In this document: positions 17,644 to 27,540 of the stretch, in pieces
Layout of the letters: each line of letters begins with the position of its first letter
How positions within the stretch are numbered: position 1 is the first letter of the stretch
Assembly (NCBI GenBank): GCA_963819385.1
Contig: CAWFVV010000006.1
Location: 1,550,001 to 1,614,000, forward strand
Source: JAVDCA01 sp963819385
Lineage (GTDB): Bacteria; Pseudomonadota; Alphaproteobacteria; Rhizobiales; Xanthobacteraceae
Direction: 5' to 3'
DNA: 64,000 nucleotides
Position numbers and translations under genes: made by a program
The notes under the pieces: generated by a model
What the model was told of the DNA's origin: nothing
Seen by the model: only the letters and a program-made list of their open reading frames with translations
The model's database searches: none

Positions 17644-19585
17644 CCTCCGCCCGATGCTTTCGGCAGATCAATGTGAAACACCGCCCCGTGCGGATCGCCG
17701 GGCGACGCCCACAGCCGCCCGCCATGCGCCTCGATGATCGAGCGGCAGATTGCGAAGTCCCATCCCGATGCCCTGTGACTTCGTCGTGAAGAACGGACGG
17801 AAGATATTGTCGCCGTCCTTCGGGGCGATACCCGTCCCCGAGTCTTTCACCCTGATTTGCGTCTGGTCGGCTTCGCCGCTTCCGGTGGTCACCACCAGCA
17901 CGCGGGCACGGTCCCTCACGGGCGCCATTGCCTCGATGGCGTTCATGACCAGATTGAGAAAAACCTGCTGCAATTGAACGCGATCGCCCATGACCTCGGA
18001 ATGAGCGTTGCGCAACTCGGTTTGAAGCGTGATCCGGTGACTTCTCCAGCTCCGCATGGGTGAGGGCAAGCACCTCGCGGATGACGTCATCGAAATTCAC
18101 GCGTGTCTTTTCCCGCTGATCTTTTCCGAACATGGCCCGAATGCTGTCGATCACCTCGGAGGCGCGCAGGCCATCATCGACGATGCGCTGCAGCGCCCCG
18201 CGGACTTCGTCGAGGTCGGGCTCGGGCCGTGTGAGCCAGCGCAATCCGACTTCTCCGTTGGTGACGATCGCCGACAGCGGCTGGTTGATCTCATGTGCGA
18301 TGGACGCCGTCATCGCGCCCATTGTGGTTTGCCGGGAGGCGCGCGCAAGCTCCCCACGCAATTCGTGCAACGCCTCCTCGGCGCGCTTGAGCTCGGTGAT
18401 ATCCCGCCCGACCGCGTAGATCTGGCCACGGTCCAGGGCCGCGGTCCAGGACAGGCGGCGGTACGATCCGAGCTTGTGTCGAAATCGGATCTTGAAACGC
18501 GATGTCTTGCCGCCTTGAGCCAGATGACTGAGTTCTGCGCGCGCCTTTTCGCAGTCGTCAGGGTGAAGCAGCCACTCCGACGTCTTGCCCAAAAGGTCCT
18601 CCGCGGACCAACCGAGCGTCGCCGTCCAGGCCGGATTGACCGCAAGAAACCTGCCTTCGGTATCGGCAACGACGAGAAGATCCCGCGACACATTCCAGAT
18701 GCGGGCCCGTTCCCGCGCTTCCAATTCGACGCGCTGCTCCAGCGTTTCATTCAAATGGCGCAGTTCCTGCTCGGCTTCGATCTGTTCGGATACGTCGGTG
18801 TTGGTGCCGATCCAGCGGACGACCGCGCCGGCCTCGTTGCGGATCGGCAGAGCCCTCGACAGAAACCACCGGTAGGTGCCGTCCTTGCTTCGGAGAGGAA
18901 ATGTGTCCTCCCACGGGGTGCCGTTTTCGAAGCTTTGCCGAAGGCGCCGGACGACACGATCCACGTGCGCGGGATGGTGGACTTTCTGCCAACCCCAGCC
19001 TTGCGTCTCCTCGAGCGTCGTGCCGGTGTAATCGTGCCAGCGCTTGTTGCACCAATAGGTCCAGCCCTGGGCGTCCGCCGTCCAGGCGAATTGACTGATG
19101 TTGTCGGCGAGCTCGCGGAATCTGGTCTCGCTGGCGACAAGCGCTGCTTCGATCTGCTTACGTTCGGTAATTTCCTCGGCCACCACATTGACCCCGAGTG
19201 GCTTCCCGTCGGCGTCCTTGAGGGGATGCCAGCCGGTGACCCAGACGCGATGGGCGCCATCCGGTCGCTGCCCGCTGACTTCGATGCCCGTGACCGGCGC
19301 GCTTGTCTCGAGGACGGTCTTGACCAGGACCTCGATCTGATCGGCGAGCGCCGGGAGGATCTCGCGCACCGACCGGCCCAGATGATCGGCGACCGAAGTT
19401 CCGCAAATCTCGGTCAAACGTTGGTTTATCTGCCGGTAGCGGCAATCGGGGGTCAAGAATGCCAGACCGACGGGTGCGGTGTCGTAGAGGACTTGAAGGG
19501 CAGGCAACTGGGTGTGCAGTCCGGGCGTGGCAGAGTCGGTCGATGCCGACGCCATGACGCCTGTCGTTGCTAGAAGGTCGCTCAT
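17640..19585 (-). CDS. PAS-domain sensor histidine kinase (two frameshifts)
   Basis: A soluble sensor kinase of about 647 residues with three PAS domains (about residues 35-150, 160-280 and 305-420; each ends in an ITE/DVSEQ-type segment such as GRDITELKRAEEAL). The H-box is SIAHEINQPLSAIV. Two inserted bases, near 18040 and 17754, break the kinase domain. The middle piece carries DRVQLQQVFLNLVMNAIEAM and KDSGTGIAPKDGDNIFRPFF, and the last frame gives AICRSIIEAHGGRLWASPGD, to a TGA at 17640-17642 that overlaps the regulator ATG. The locus length is 3n+2, as expected for two insertions. ATG 19585 (MSDLLATTGV) is preferred over 19609. No membrane segment is present, so the signal is cytoplasmic. 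Confidence 0.87.
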
Positions 19586-19736
19586 GATGCCCCCGACGGC
19601 GATCTGCACGGCCGCGATGGCGTCGTTTACGGCCCCCGCTCGGGATTGGCGCCGCCGTAAATGACCCGGCCGGACGATTGAGATGACTAAACTATCGTCT
19701 CATCCCTACCGTATCCCGAGTCATGAAGCGGACAGA

Positions 19737-19752
19737 TTGCCCTTTGGTGCAA
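19737..19752. promoter_or_regulatory. Palindromic element TTGCCCTTTGGTGCAA
   Basis: A copy of the recurring palindrome between two divergent kinase genes, 152 bases before the PAS kinase start at 19585 and 170 bases before the MASE1 kinase start at 19922. It could serve either gene. The rest of 19586-19921 holds no supportable gene. Confidence 0.4.
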
Positions 19753-19921
19753 TAAACTCCAAAAATCGCCGACTCCACGACTGAGCAGGGGTTCCCGATG
19801 TCAAGCGGGCTCAAGGGTGGTCGCCGAACCGCGCGTCGGCACCGTGCATCGGCGCAACTTCACCCGCACTCAGACGAAGCGTGCTTAGATTGAGGCCGTC
19901 CAGGCGCCGGGAATACGCGAC

Positions 19922-21841
19922 ATGCCCCAGAAATTGAGAGAGCAGATGCAGCATCGGCTGTCCGTCGTCGGGGACCCGACGCGGCGGTGGCTTGGCGCGG
20001 CTGCGCTCGCCGTCGCGGTCGGTGTCGCCTATTTCCTGTCGGCGCGGATGAGTCTCTTGCTCACCAAACCCGATGGCGTTGCCGTGTTCTGGCCGGCCTC
20101 GGGTGTTGCCGCCGGCGTGCTGATCGCTCTCGGGCCGGTCGCGCGGTGGCCGGTCGTGGTCGGCGCCATGGTCGCAACCGTCGTGGCCAATCTGCTGGGC
20201 GACCGGAGCCTGGTGAGCTCGATGGCTTTCGCCCTGTGCAACGCCATAGAGGCGCTGCTCACGGCAGGCCTCGTCGAATACTATTTCGGTGCAAGATTCA
20301 GCCTTGACCGCCTGCGCTGCGTCCTCGGGCTGTTGGCCGCCGCGGTCGTCGGGACCGCGGTCTCGGGGATCGGCGGCACCGTCGGTTACATATTTTTCCA
20401 CAGATCGAATGCTTCGGCGCTGACGATTTGGGACCACTGGTTGGCATCCGACGCACTCGGCATCGTCACGGTCGCGCCGGTGTTGGTCGGGCTCGTCTGC
20501 GCGATGCGCCGGCCCCCGCGGCGAAGCGAGCTCATCGAAGGCGGTCTTGCGCTGGTGGCGACGATCGTGATTTGCGTGCTTGTTATCTGGCAGCCGCAGC
20601 GATCTTGGGAGACCTTTGTGTCCATCGCACTGCCGTTCCCGGTGCTGCTGTGGCTCGCCGCCCGCTGCCAGCCGGTCTTCAGCACGGCGGCTGCGTTCAT
20701 CATGTCGTTCACGATCGTCTGGATGACGACTTTTGGCCTCGGTCTTTTCGGCGATGAGAATTTTCCGCTCGCCGACCGGATCCTGGGCGCCCAGGCCGGC
20801 ATCCTTTCCGTGACGTTCTGCGCATTGGTTCTTGCCGCGCTGTTTGCCGAGCGGCGCGAGCAGGAAACCGTTCTGGTGCAGAGCGAGGCCAGGCTGCAGG
20901 AAGCGCTGACGGCCGGAGCCGTGACGGCCTTCGACTGGGATGTCGGCACCGGTCTGACCCGGCGCAGCCAGAATGCCGGTCGCATCCTCGGTCTTGACTC
21001 GAACCAGGCATCCAATGCGACCCGCTTTCTCGCGCGAGTCCATCCGGACGACCGCGCGCGGTTCAAGGCCCTCGCCCTCGGTGTCCGCCCCGACCATCCG
21101 TCCTATGCGATCACGTTCCGCTTCAATCACCCCGACGGCCGGGAGATGTGGCTCGAGGAAACCTCGGAAGCCGAGTTCGACGCGGCGGGACGGTTCGTCC
21201 GTCTCAAGGGCCTGACCCGCGATATCACGGCGCGCAAGCGCTCCGAGGAGCGCCAAGACCTGTTGATCGCCGAACTCGACCACCGCGTCAAAAACGTCCT
21301 CGCGCGCGTCGCCGTGGTGGCGATGTATACGCGCCAGGGCAGCGGATCGATGGACGAGTTCGTCAAGACCCTCGACGGACGCATCCAGGCCATGGCGACG
21401 GCACATTCGCTGCTCAGCGAAAACCGCTGGCAGGGGGTCGGCCTCACCGATCTGGTCCGTCACCAGTTGGCGCCCTACGCGACGGGCGCGAACATGATCA
21501 CCGGCGGCCCGGATGTCGTGCTCACCGCCGTGGCGACCCAGGCGGTCGCGATGGTGCTTCACGAGCTGGCGACGAACGCCGGGAAATACGGCGCATTGTC
21601 GACCGCGACCGGTCGGGTGTCGATGACCTGGGAGTGCTCGCGCATCGGAACCGCGGCCCCGATGCTGTCAATCATATGGCGTGAAATCGCCGGCCCGCCG
21701 ATAACGGCTCCGGTTCAATCCGGGTTCGGCACCAATCTCATCCGCGATCTCATTCCCCACGAGATCGGCGGCAAGGTCGACCTTGCGTTCCAGCTCGAAG
21801 GTGCGCATTGCATAATCGAATTTCCGCTTGCCCCGGCGTGA
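19922..21841 (+). CDS. MASE1-PAS-HWE sensor histidine kinase
   Basis: A 639-residue membrane kinase. An N-terminal MASE1 sensor domain of about eight membrane segments (residues 24-315; GVAVFWPASGVAAGVLIALG is its signature-like part) is followed by a PAS domain with PAC motif (about 325-440). The HWE-type kinase then shows H-box ELDHRVKNVLARV, N-box LHELATNAGKYGALS and the WRE motif that gives the family its name. MASE1 senses an undefined signal through the membrane. The ATG at 19922 has GGGAA upstream; an internal ATG at 19946 follows AGAGAG and is possible. The single-domain receiver at 21864 converges on it and is a likely partner, because HWE kinases often pair with stand-alone receivers. 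Confidence 0.93.
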   Translation: MPQKLREQMQHRLSVVGDPTRRWLGAAALAVAVGVAYFLSARMSLLLTKPDGVAVFWPASGVAAGVLIALGPVARWPVVVGAMVATVVANLLGDRSLVSSMAFALCNAIEALLTAGLVEYYFGARFSLDRLRCVLGLLAAAVVGTAVSGIGGTVGYIFFHRSNASALTIWDHWLASDALGIVTVAPVLVGLVCAMRRPPRRSELIEGGLALVATIVICVLVIWQPQRSWETFVSIALPFPVLLWLAARCQPVFSTAAAFIMSFTIVWMTTFGLGLFGDENFPLADRILGAQAGILSVTFCALVLAALFAERREQETVLVQSEARLQEALTAGAVTAFDWDVGTGLTRRSQNAGRILGLDSNQASNATRFLARVHPDDRARFKALALGVRPDHPSYAITFRFNHPDGREMWLEETSEAEFDAAGRFVRLKGLTRDITARKRSEERQDLLIAELDHRVKNVLARVAVVAMYTRQGSGSMDEFVKTLDGRIQAMATAHSLLSENRWQGVGLTDLVRHQLAPYATGANMITGGPDVVLTAVATQAVAMVLHELATNAGKYGALSTATGRVSMTWECSRIGTAAPMLSIIWREIAGPPITAPVQSGFGTNLIRDLIPHEIGGKVDLAFQLEGAHCIIEFPLAPA

Positions 21842-21863
21842 GCGCGGCCGCGCGGGCCGATGC

Positions 21864-22253
21864 TCACGGCGTCGATTTCTTCGCGACCGCCGCGCGTAAC
21901 GCCGCGAGAAGCTGCGACTGGGTGATGGGCTTTTTCAGGATTGCGGTGACCTTTTCCGGCGCCAACGGGACAACGGAATAGCCGGACGTCACGACGACGT
22001 TCACGCCGCGATCATGCAAACGATCGATCAGGACGTCGGCTCGCTCGCCGTCGCGCAGATGGAAGTCGACGAGCGCGACGTCGGGAGCATGCTCGACGAG
22101 CAGTCGCTCGCCCTCGGCCGCGGTCGCGGCAGGTCCGGCGACGTCCGCTCCCAAGGCCCGAAGCAGGTTCTTCATGGCAACGCCGAGATGCCAGGAATCC
22201 TCGACCAGGAGGAACTCGTAAGCCCTTGAGATCCATCGGTCAGCTCCGGACAA
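21864..22253 (-). CDS. Single-domain response regulator
   Basis: A 129-residue receiver with FLLVEDSWHL near residue 15, phospho-acceptor VALVDFHLRDGE, switch residue region VVTSGYS and Lys in ILKKPIT. The acidic cluster has E-D instead of the usual D-D, as is common among receivers of HWE-kinase systems. It has no output domain. It converges with the HWE kinase, with 22 bases between the stops. Confidence 0.9.
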   Translation of the reverse strand: MSGADRWISRAYEFLLVEDSWHLGVAMKNLLRALGADVAGPAATAAEGERLLVEHAPDVALVDFHLRDGERADVLIDRLHDRGVNVVVTSGYSVVPLAPEKVTAILKKPITQSQLLAALRAAVAKKSTP

Positions 22254-22685
22254 CTCGTAAACGTTCGATGATCATCGGATATCCCAACCAAACAGATTCG
22301 GCAGGCTATCGAAAAACAGGAGCCAATTCGTTCGCTCGTGGACTCGGCTATGTTCACGGCGAAAATGCGTTTTCAGCAGCATGTTAGAACCATTATATAT
22401 TTTTTTCATATATATCTCAGCGCCGAGATATGTCGTTTTGCTCCGCGAGCGGTTTTGCCGCATGGAGAAAACCAAAACGTTCAAGCCGCCTGTTTGGAAC
22501 CGCCGGTTGAATTGATTGCTCGCCATGGTTGCGATCGCGCGCGAAATATTCGCATTTGGCGATCTATATCTCCGCATAGACCTCTTGTGCACGCCAGTTT
22601 GGCATAAACCTCATGTGCACGCCGATGGTGCGACTGCCCCTGCGAGTGATGGCGGCTCAGCCTGCGGTCGATCAGCGCGGCAAGA
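22254..22685. other. Intergenic region with an AT-rich patch
   Basis: About 430 bases without a supportable gene. It holds a strikingly AT-rich segment (22391-22425, including TTATATATTTTTTTCATATA) in an otherwise GC-rich window. It also has a short direct repeat, ACCTCTTGTGCACGCC and ACCTCATGTGCACGCC (about 22580-22625). It marks the left edge of the accessory region of secreted proteins and could be a promoter-rich or transferred junction. Confidence 0.4.
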
Positions 22686-23113
22686 TCACTGCACCGTCAC
22701 GATGAAGGTTGCGGCTTCCCGAACCCCATCTCCGTACAGGACATTTATTGAAAAGCGTCCATGCCGTGGAAACTGTCAGCGGATTTATATTCGATTGCCA
22801 ATCCCTTTATCGGAACTCCGGCGCACGTTCCAACCGAACCGTGCGTTGCGTTCGTGATCGTGGTGTTCTCGACCCGCGCATTGACGACGCCGTGGTCGGG
22901 AGGCGCCGTGACGTTCACCTTGACGCCCAAGGAATAGCACTTGTTGTGCTGCCACGCCTGATAGAGTTTGAGCACGCGGGGTTGCCCGGACTGGACCGTG
23001 ACGGGGAATGTTGCCGCATTCGCGTCCGTGATCGCCAGGCAGGCAAAACCCGCGACGATTGCCGTCAAGATCGATCTGCCGGCGTGGGCGCACCAAGTTG
23101 TATCGGTCGTCAT
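22686..23113 (-). CDS. Secreted protein, tandem paralogue (one frameshift)
   Basis: A secreted protein of about 142 residues once corrected, unknown family. A perfect ribosome site (GGAGGAGGGA) precedes the ATG at 23113. The signal peptide ends at TDANA, followed by ATFPVTVQSGQPRVLKLYQ. Two cysteines (NKCYSLG and VGTCAG) are shared with the paralogue at 23249. As written, the frame ends early at 22745 (FHGMDAFQ then TAA), but the other frame continues FSINVLYGDGVREAA to IVTVQ, exactly as in the paralogue. One missing base in a run of four A/T near 22753 explains this. The fold is probably an all-beta, Ig- or cadherin-like module. Confidence 0.7.
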
Positions 23114-23248
23114 TATCCCTCCTCCGCACCCATTGGTGCCGTGCACGCCTGTGCAGGGGCTTGGATTGTCGCCAGGAATTCTTCGGCGATTGCACGCGAA
23201 CCCGGCCTCGGCCACCTCTTCGGCGCTGCCTCGATCGTCACGGCCCGA

Positions 23249-23677
23249 TCATTGCACCGTCACGATGAGGGTGTCGTTGGTCCGAACCCCGTCTCCGTAG
23301 AAGACGTTCACCGAGAAGCCGTCGGTGCCGTGGAATCCGTCGGCGGATTTGTATTCGATCGACAAGCCTTTTATCGGTGCTCCGGCGCACTTATCGACCG
23401 AGCCGTGCTCCGCGGCCGTGATGGTGGTGTTCACGACCCGCGCGTTGACCACGCCGTGCCGGGGAGGCGACGTGATGTCGACCTTGGCCCCCAAGGAATG
23501 GCACACGTTGTGCTTCCATGCTTTGTAGGTTCTGAGCACGCGCGCTTGCCCGGACTCGACCGTGAACGAGAACGTTGCCGCATTCGCGTCGGTCGCCGGC
23601 AGGCAGGCAAGGCCCGCGACGATCGCCGCCAAGGCCGACTTTCCGGCGAGCGCACGCCAATTCGCATCAGATCTCAT
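23249..23677 (-). CDS. Secreted protein, tandem paralogue
   Basis: A 142-residue exported protein, the intact partner of the gene at 22686. The ATG at 23677 has AGGGG upstream. The signal peptide (MRSDANWRALAGKSALAAIV to TDANA) is followed by an all-beta-looking domain with two cysteines (NVCHSLG and DKCAGAP), the segment IEYKSADGFHGTDGFSVNVF, and an end at LIVTVQ. No catalytic residues are evident. The two copies lie head to tail with 135 bases between them, a recent tandem duplication. They directly follow the caspase gene on the same strand and may belong to the same exported set. Confidence 0.75.
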   Translation of the reverse strand: MRSDANWRALAGKSALAAIVAGLACLPATDANAATFSFTVESGQARVLRTYKAWKHNVCHSLGAKVDITSPPRHGVVNARVVNTTITAAEHGSVDKCAGAPIKGLSIEYKSADGFHGTDGFSVNVFYGDGVRTNDTLIVTVQ

Positions 23678-23761
23678 TGTCGCCCCTGCTGTTCCATTCG
23701 GCGAGGAGATGGCCGCGGTCAAAGCTGCGTCACGGCCCGAGCACGCGAAAGATCGATCCGG

Positions 23762-24913
23762 TCATTCACAGATCTGTTGCCCATTGAAGGCGAAGCAATT
23801 TCCTTTCGGACGCTCAGCACGCGTATGCAATTCCTGCTGTGGTTTCTTCTTGGCTTTCGGCTTTGCCGGCGTCTCCACATGCGGCGAAGCTGCCGGCCGC
23901 GTCACGGCGGCGGGCCGAGCGGGCCGCGATTCGTTGTTATTCGTCGGGATACTTGCGATCTTCTTGATGCGCTGCTCGGCTTCACTGCGGTGGGGGCTGT
24001 TTGGAAATTGAAATATGAAATGCTTGAGTATCTCGACGCTGTCGGTATCCTTGATAAAGTCCCAGGCCGCCTGATCGGGCGAGGGCCCAATCGGGATACT
24101 TACTGGAGCGCTCACCGGAGTATTTACCGGAGCGGCAGGCGCCGAAGACCCCGTGACGAGCGCGTAGGAATCATAGAACGAGACTGAAATTTCCGGTCGC
24201 TGCTCGCCCTTCGTCTTGGTGATCACCTCATTGCCGACCCGGAAGAACAGGTCCTTCACGTCGAGCCCGGGCGTCGCGATATTGTCGAGCAGCGCGGCCG
24301 TGAATGGGCTGTCTTGATTGGGCGGACCGTCCTTCGCGGTTTCCATGTATTGCGTCGCGTAGGCGAGAATAAGCCCCTCGGGATTCCTCACCCGTGCGAG
24401 CCCGCGGCTGACCTCGCCGCCGCGCACCGCCGTCCGCTTCAGGTTGCGCTCTGCCGAATTGTCGCGGCAGGCATCGAGGATCGCGATGCGCAACCCCTTG
24501 GCGCGGCGCAGCTCACCGATCAGTGTCTCGACCGGCACCAGCTCGTAGGGCATCCCCGCAAGGCTCGAGAACCGTGCGTCGGTCGGAACGACGTACGGTA
24601 CGTCGCCGAACGTCGCGCCATGACCCGCGTAGTACACCAGCGCCACGTCGGCATCCTGGGCGGCGTTAGCAAAGTCGCCGATCGAGCGTTCCAGGGCCTG
24701 CTTGGTGACATTCTCGGCGAAGACGACCTCGAACCCGAGCTTCGTGAGCGCGTCCCGCAGCCGGCGGGCGTCGATCACCGGATTGGTGAGCTGGTCCGCG
24801 TGCTCGTAGGCGCCGTTGCCGATGACGAGCGCGACCCGCCGCTCCGCGTGGCCTTGAGCAACACCGAACAGCACCATGACCGCGGTCAAGGCCGCTATGA
24901 CAAGTTGGCGCAA
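23762..24913 (-). CDS. Caspase-fold (peptidase C14) protein, exported
   Basis: A 383-residue protein with a caspase p20-like domain (about residues 26-250). The catalytic dyad is visible as His98 in VYYAGHGATF and Cys149 in AILDACRDNS. A leader (MRQLVIAALTAVMVLFGVAQGHA) indicates export. The start is a TTG at 24913 with GGGAGG six bases upstream; a longer reading to 25087 would put the hydrophobic leader in the middle. The C-terminal third holds a short helical repeat-like part (WDFIKDTDSVEILKHFIFQF) and a Pro/Lys-rich tail ending in two cysteines. It is one of two caspases here and stands beside the divergent protease/serpin operon. Target specificity is unknown. Confidence 0.88.
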   Translation of the reverse strand: MRQLVIAALTAVMVLFGVAQGHAERRVALVIGNGAYEHADQLTNPVIDARRLRDALTKLGFEVVFAENVTKQALERSIGDFANAAQDADVALVYYAGHGATFGDVPYVVPTDARFSSLAGMPYELVPVETLIGELRRAKGLRIAILDACRDNSAERNLKRTAVRGGEVSRGLARVRNPEGLILAYATQYMETAKDGPPNQDSPFTAALLDNIATPGLDVKDLFFRVGNEVITKTKGEQRPEISVSFYDSYALVTGSSAPAAPVNTPVSAPVSIPIGPSPDQAAWDFIKDTDSVEILKHFIFQFPNSPHRSEAEQRIKKIASIPTNNNESRPARPAAVTRPAASPHVETPAKPKAKKKPQQELHTRAERPKGNCFAFNGQQICE

Positions 24914-25111
24914 AACGGTCCTCCCAGGTGCCGGGGCGCGAAGGCAGATTGCCACAATGCCTGGTGCTCTGAAAGTACGGCCGGACGCTCGAGAGCCCGT
25001 GTGCTCCGACGCCCGGCCCAAACGTCGCGCTGGGAGGTTCGTTGTCAACGTGTCAACTCGCTTCAGCGAGCCGTTGGCTTCTTCCACCCCGAAGTGGCGA
25101 GCCGCCGCCGG

Positions 25112-25570
25112 CTACCGTTCGACGTGCTTGTCGAGCACGCGGCAATATTCGACCATGACCTTTTGAGAATACGCCTCGACACTGCTCCTCATCGCTACGG
25201 AACAGGAACCCCCGCGTGCCGTAATGAAAACCACCAATGAGCCTGCTCCGGTATTCACCGATTGCACGAGCGTATTGCCCCGAACCGATACCGCACTCGA
25301 GCTTCCATTCGCGTTCGACCTGACAACGTCATTCTGAAATACGTTTCCTTTCCGCCCCTGAGTATAGTCGTAGATGCTGCCAGTCGGACTGACGTACATA
25401 TTGATATTGAAAGGGACCCCCGGCAAACACTCCCCGGTGTCCCTCGAGCAGCTTTGCCCGACAAATTTGGCCTGAATGGTCCTGCCGGCCAGGCCCTCTG
25501 CGGATTGCGCCGCCGTAGCGCCGAAGCCCAGCACCGCAACAACGGCTGCACACATCGTCTTATGCATCAT
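25112..25570 (-). CDS. Secreted protein, function unknown
   Basis: A 152-residue exported protein. The ATG at 25570 (MMHKTMCAAVVAVLGFGATA) has GGAGA about six bases upstream; a longer frame to 25690 lacks such a site. The signal peptide probably ends at AAQSA. The mature part opens EGLAGRTIQAKFVGQSCSRD and has four cysteines in two pairs (SCSRDTGEC; GSCSV and EYCRV). The composition suggests a beta-sandwich stabilised by disulfides. No family was recognised. It follows the small helical protein gene at 25817 and precedes the caspase, all on one strand. Confidence 0.7.
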   Translation of the reverse strand: MMHKTMCAAVVAVLGFGATAAQSAEGLAGRTIQAKFVGQSCSRDTGECLPGVPFNINMYVSPTGSIYDYTQGRKGNVFQNDVVRSNANGSSSAVSVRGNTLVQSVNTGAGSLVVFITARGGSCSVAMRSSVEAYSQKVMVEYCRVLDKHVER

Positions 25571-25816
25571 ACGAGTTCTCCATGGGTGTTCGATCCGTAT
25601 CGCGGCGCGTACGCCTCTGCCGCACGGCTGTGTGAGTTCCGGGTTGTCGACACGGCCAACACCGATGACGACCAAGACGCGCACCCCCAATGCTCATGAC
25701 CACGTCACTTCCCATCGGGTTGGCGGCCGTGGTCCCGCAGGGCTGCCCACGTCGAACAACCAACCGTTTGTCACATCAAGAACGCGCCCGGTTCATCCTG
25801 CCGGCTGCCTGCTTGA

Positions 25817-26182
25817 TCACTTCTTGCCCGCCTGCTTGATCAATTGGAACAGGTCGTGGGCCGCCTCGGGTGAGGCGCGGCCGAGCTGATCGAGGTCCGG
25901 GTTTCGGGCGGGGTCGGGAGCCGGTTCACGACGCTGATTCTCTCGTCCCTCGACCATGACGGACGAGCGGCTTGTCGCCGTCGTCTCGATCGCGTCCAGC
26001 ACGCGGCGCACGAGCCAGGGATCACGGCCGACCAGCGCCAACAGCGCCGCGTTCCGGTGGATGATGACTTGCTCGGCCGCCGTGAACGCGGGTGGCGCCT
26101 CGCCATGTCGCACCTCCGCGAACGCCGGATCGCTCGCAATCACGAACGTCAGGACCAGTGCCATCAGGATTTTGCTCGACAT
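25817..26182 (-). CDS. Small exported helical protein, function unknown
   Basis: A 121-residue protein. The second ATG (26182) is chosen because GAAGAGG then lies at a normal distance; the ATG at 26188 abuts it. The leader is MSSKILMALVLTFVIASDPAFA with likely cleavage after AFA. The mature part is predicted mostly helical (FTAAEQVIIHRNAALLALVG, PWLVRRVLDAIETT) with a charged C-terminus. No family was recognised. It is part of the minus-strand group of exported proteins. Confidence 0.6.
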   Translation of the reverse strand: MSSKILMALVLTFVIASDPAFAEVRHGEAPPAFTAAEQVIIHRNAALLALVGRDPWLVRRVLDAIETTATSRSSVMVEGRENQRREPAPDPARNPDLDQLGRASPEAAHDLFQLIKQAGKK

Positions 26183-26438
26183 GCTCATCCTCTTCCGTCC
26201 TCCGGCGTGCGAACCGGTCGCTCACTAAAAAATGCGTCGTCGTCGGTCGCGGGTGATGATTGGCGATAATAATTCGGCCGAGCGTACTTTCCCAGTCGTT
26301 GCGCCTCGCTTGCTCTCCCATCGGATTGGAGGGCCGCAAGACGAGGCGTCACGCGCCCGTGGTCTGCAACACTCGCGCCGAGCCACGTGGACATCGGATT
26401 GAGCCTCGCACACCCGGTCAGGGCGACCCGGGCACGGC

Positions 26439-27135
26439 CTATTCGACGCCATCTTCGCCTTGCTGCATCCGCGTACGCGCATCACGGATGCAACGCCCCA
26501 AGATGCGCTCCAGACTGCCTCGCGAGGCGATGAGCATCGTCCCATAGACCGATTTCTCGCGCGCCAGGAAGCCCGCCGCGCCGCATGCCACCACCACCTT
26601 CCGGCATGTTTCAGCCGACATGACGATCGCGAGGAATCGCGCCAGGTTCGACTGATCGATCGCCCCCGGCTTGTCGCGCCAGTTCTGCAGCAGACGAGGA
26701 AGCGTATCGGCCGTAAACATCGCGTCGAGGAGCCGGTCCCCGGTCAGGCCGAGCCGGGCCATCTTGGCCGGATCCTTGGTGAGTCCGATGATGTAGGTGT
26801 TGTGTAGATCCGTCAGCCTTTCGATGTGCTCGACGGTCGTCAGGCCGCGGACGGCGAGCAGATAAAAGAACTCGGCAAGCTGATAGGTCGCTTCCAGGCG
26901 CAAGGTCGCGAGCGTCTGATCGTCACGCGCCGCGCTTTCCTCGCAGGCTCGCTCGGTGAATTCCTTGCGGATCCAGCGGAGGCACTCGAGAAATAGCAGA
27001 TCCTTTTCGAGTTCTGGACCGTTGCGCAGCAGGTCCTCAGTCGAAATCCGCCTTCGGTTTGCGCTCCGCTTCCGCCTCGGCGTCGGGCTCCGGCCTGCTC
27101 GCCGCCAGGGATTTCGCTTTGGGCTTCCTCGTCAT
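26439..27135 (-). CDS. Conserved-looking cytoplasmic protein, unknown function (one frameshift)
   Basis: A helical protein of about 231 residues with no signal peptide. As written, an ATG at 27135 opens a Lys/Ala-rich stretch (MTRKPKAKSLAASRPEPD to KADFD) that stops at once. One extra base near 27039 joins it to a long open frame without its own ATG: EDLLRNGPELEKDLLFLECL, then the region LRLEATYQLAEFFYLLAVRG through to GRCIRDARTRMQQ. The locus length is 3n+1, which fits one insertion. It is the first gene of the minus-strand group. No function can be assigned. Confidence 0.55.
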
Positions 27136-27540
27136 CGCCGTCGCCAATGTCCCGGTTCGAGCATGGCCCCTCCCATCGAATGGGAACCCAGCAGCGTGAA
27201 AGGCTCCGCCGCTAGTTGAGGTTTAACGCAGAGTGTGAGGAATTATCGCGCAACGACGCGTTCGCAGCCAGAGGCTGAACGGGGAAGAAAGATGATCGAC
27301 GGGACGATGCATGCAAGGGACGCCGATCCCGGCCGCGGCCGCAAGCCCGATCGTTGCGCCCTCCTGGGTCCGGATCGAACCCGGCAGGGCCGTGACGCGA
27401 CCATCCACTGGCAGGCGGCGCTCACAGACCAAACGAAGGCAGATGACGTCATTCGGGCAGCTTCATACAATGGCTCCGGGAGCGGCGGTGTTCAAGGCCT
27501 TTGGATGTGCAAGGGCCCGAGCCTTGAGGCGTGCGACGCT

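Noticed and set aside
18056..19573. A plus-strand open frame opposite the PAS kinase
   Set aside because: The minus strand carries clear PAS and H-box motifs, while this frame has none.
22272..22592. Minus-strand frame of 106 codons across the AT-rich patch
   Set aside because: Crosses an AT-rich island, lacks a ribosome site and has no recognisable pattern.
27235..27540. Upstream extension of the protease remnant into a 145-codon gene
   Set aside because: Only the last 43 codons match the protease; the rest is Arg-rich and does not resemble any part of it.
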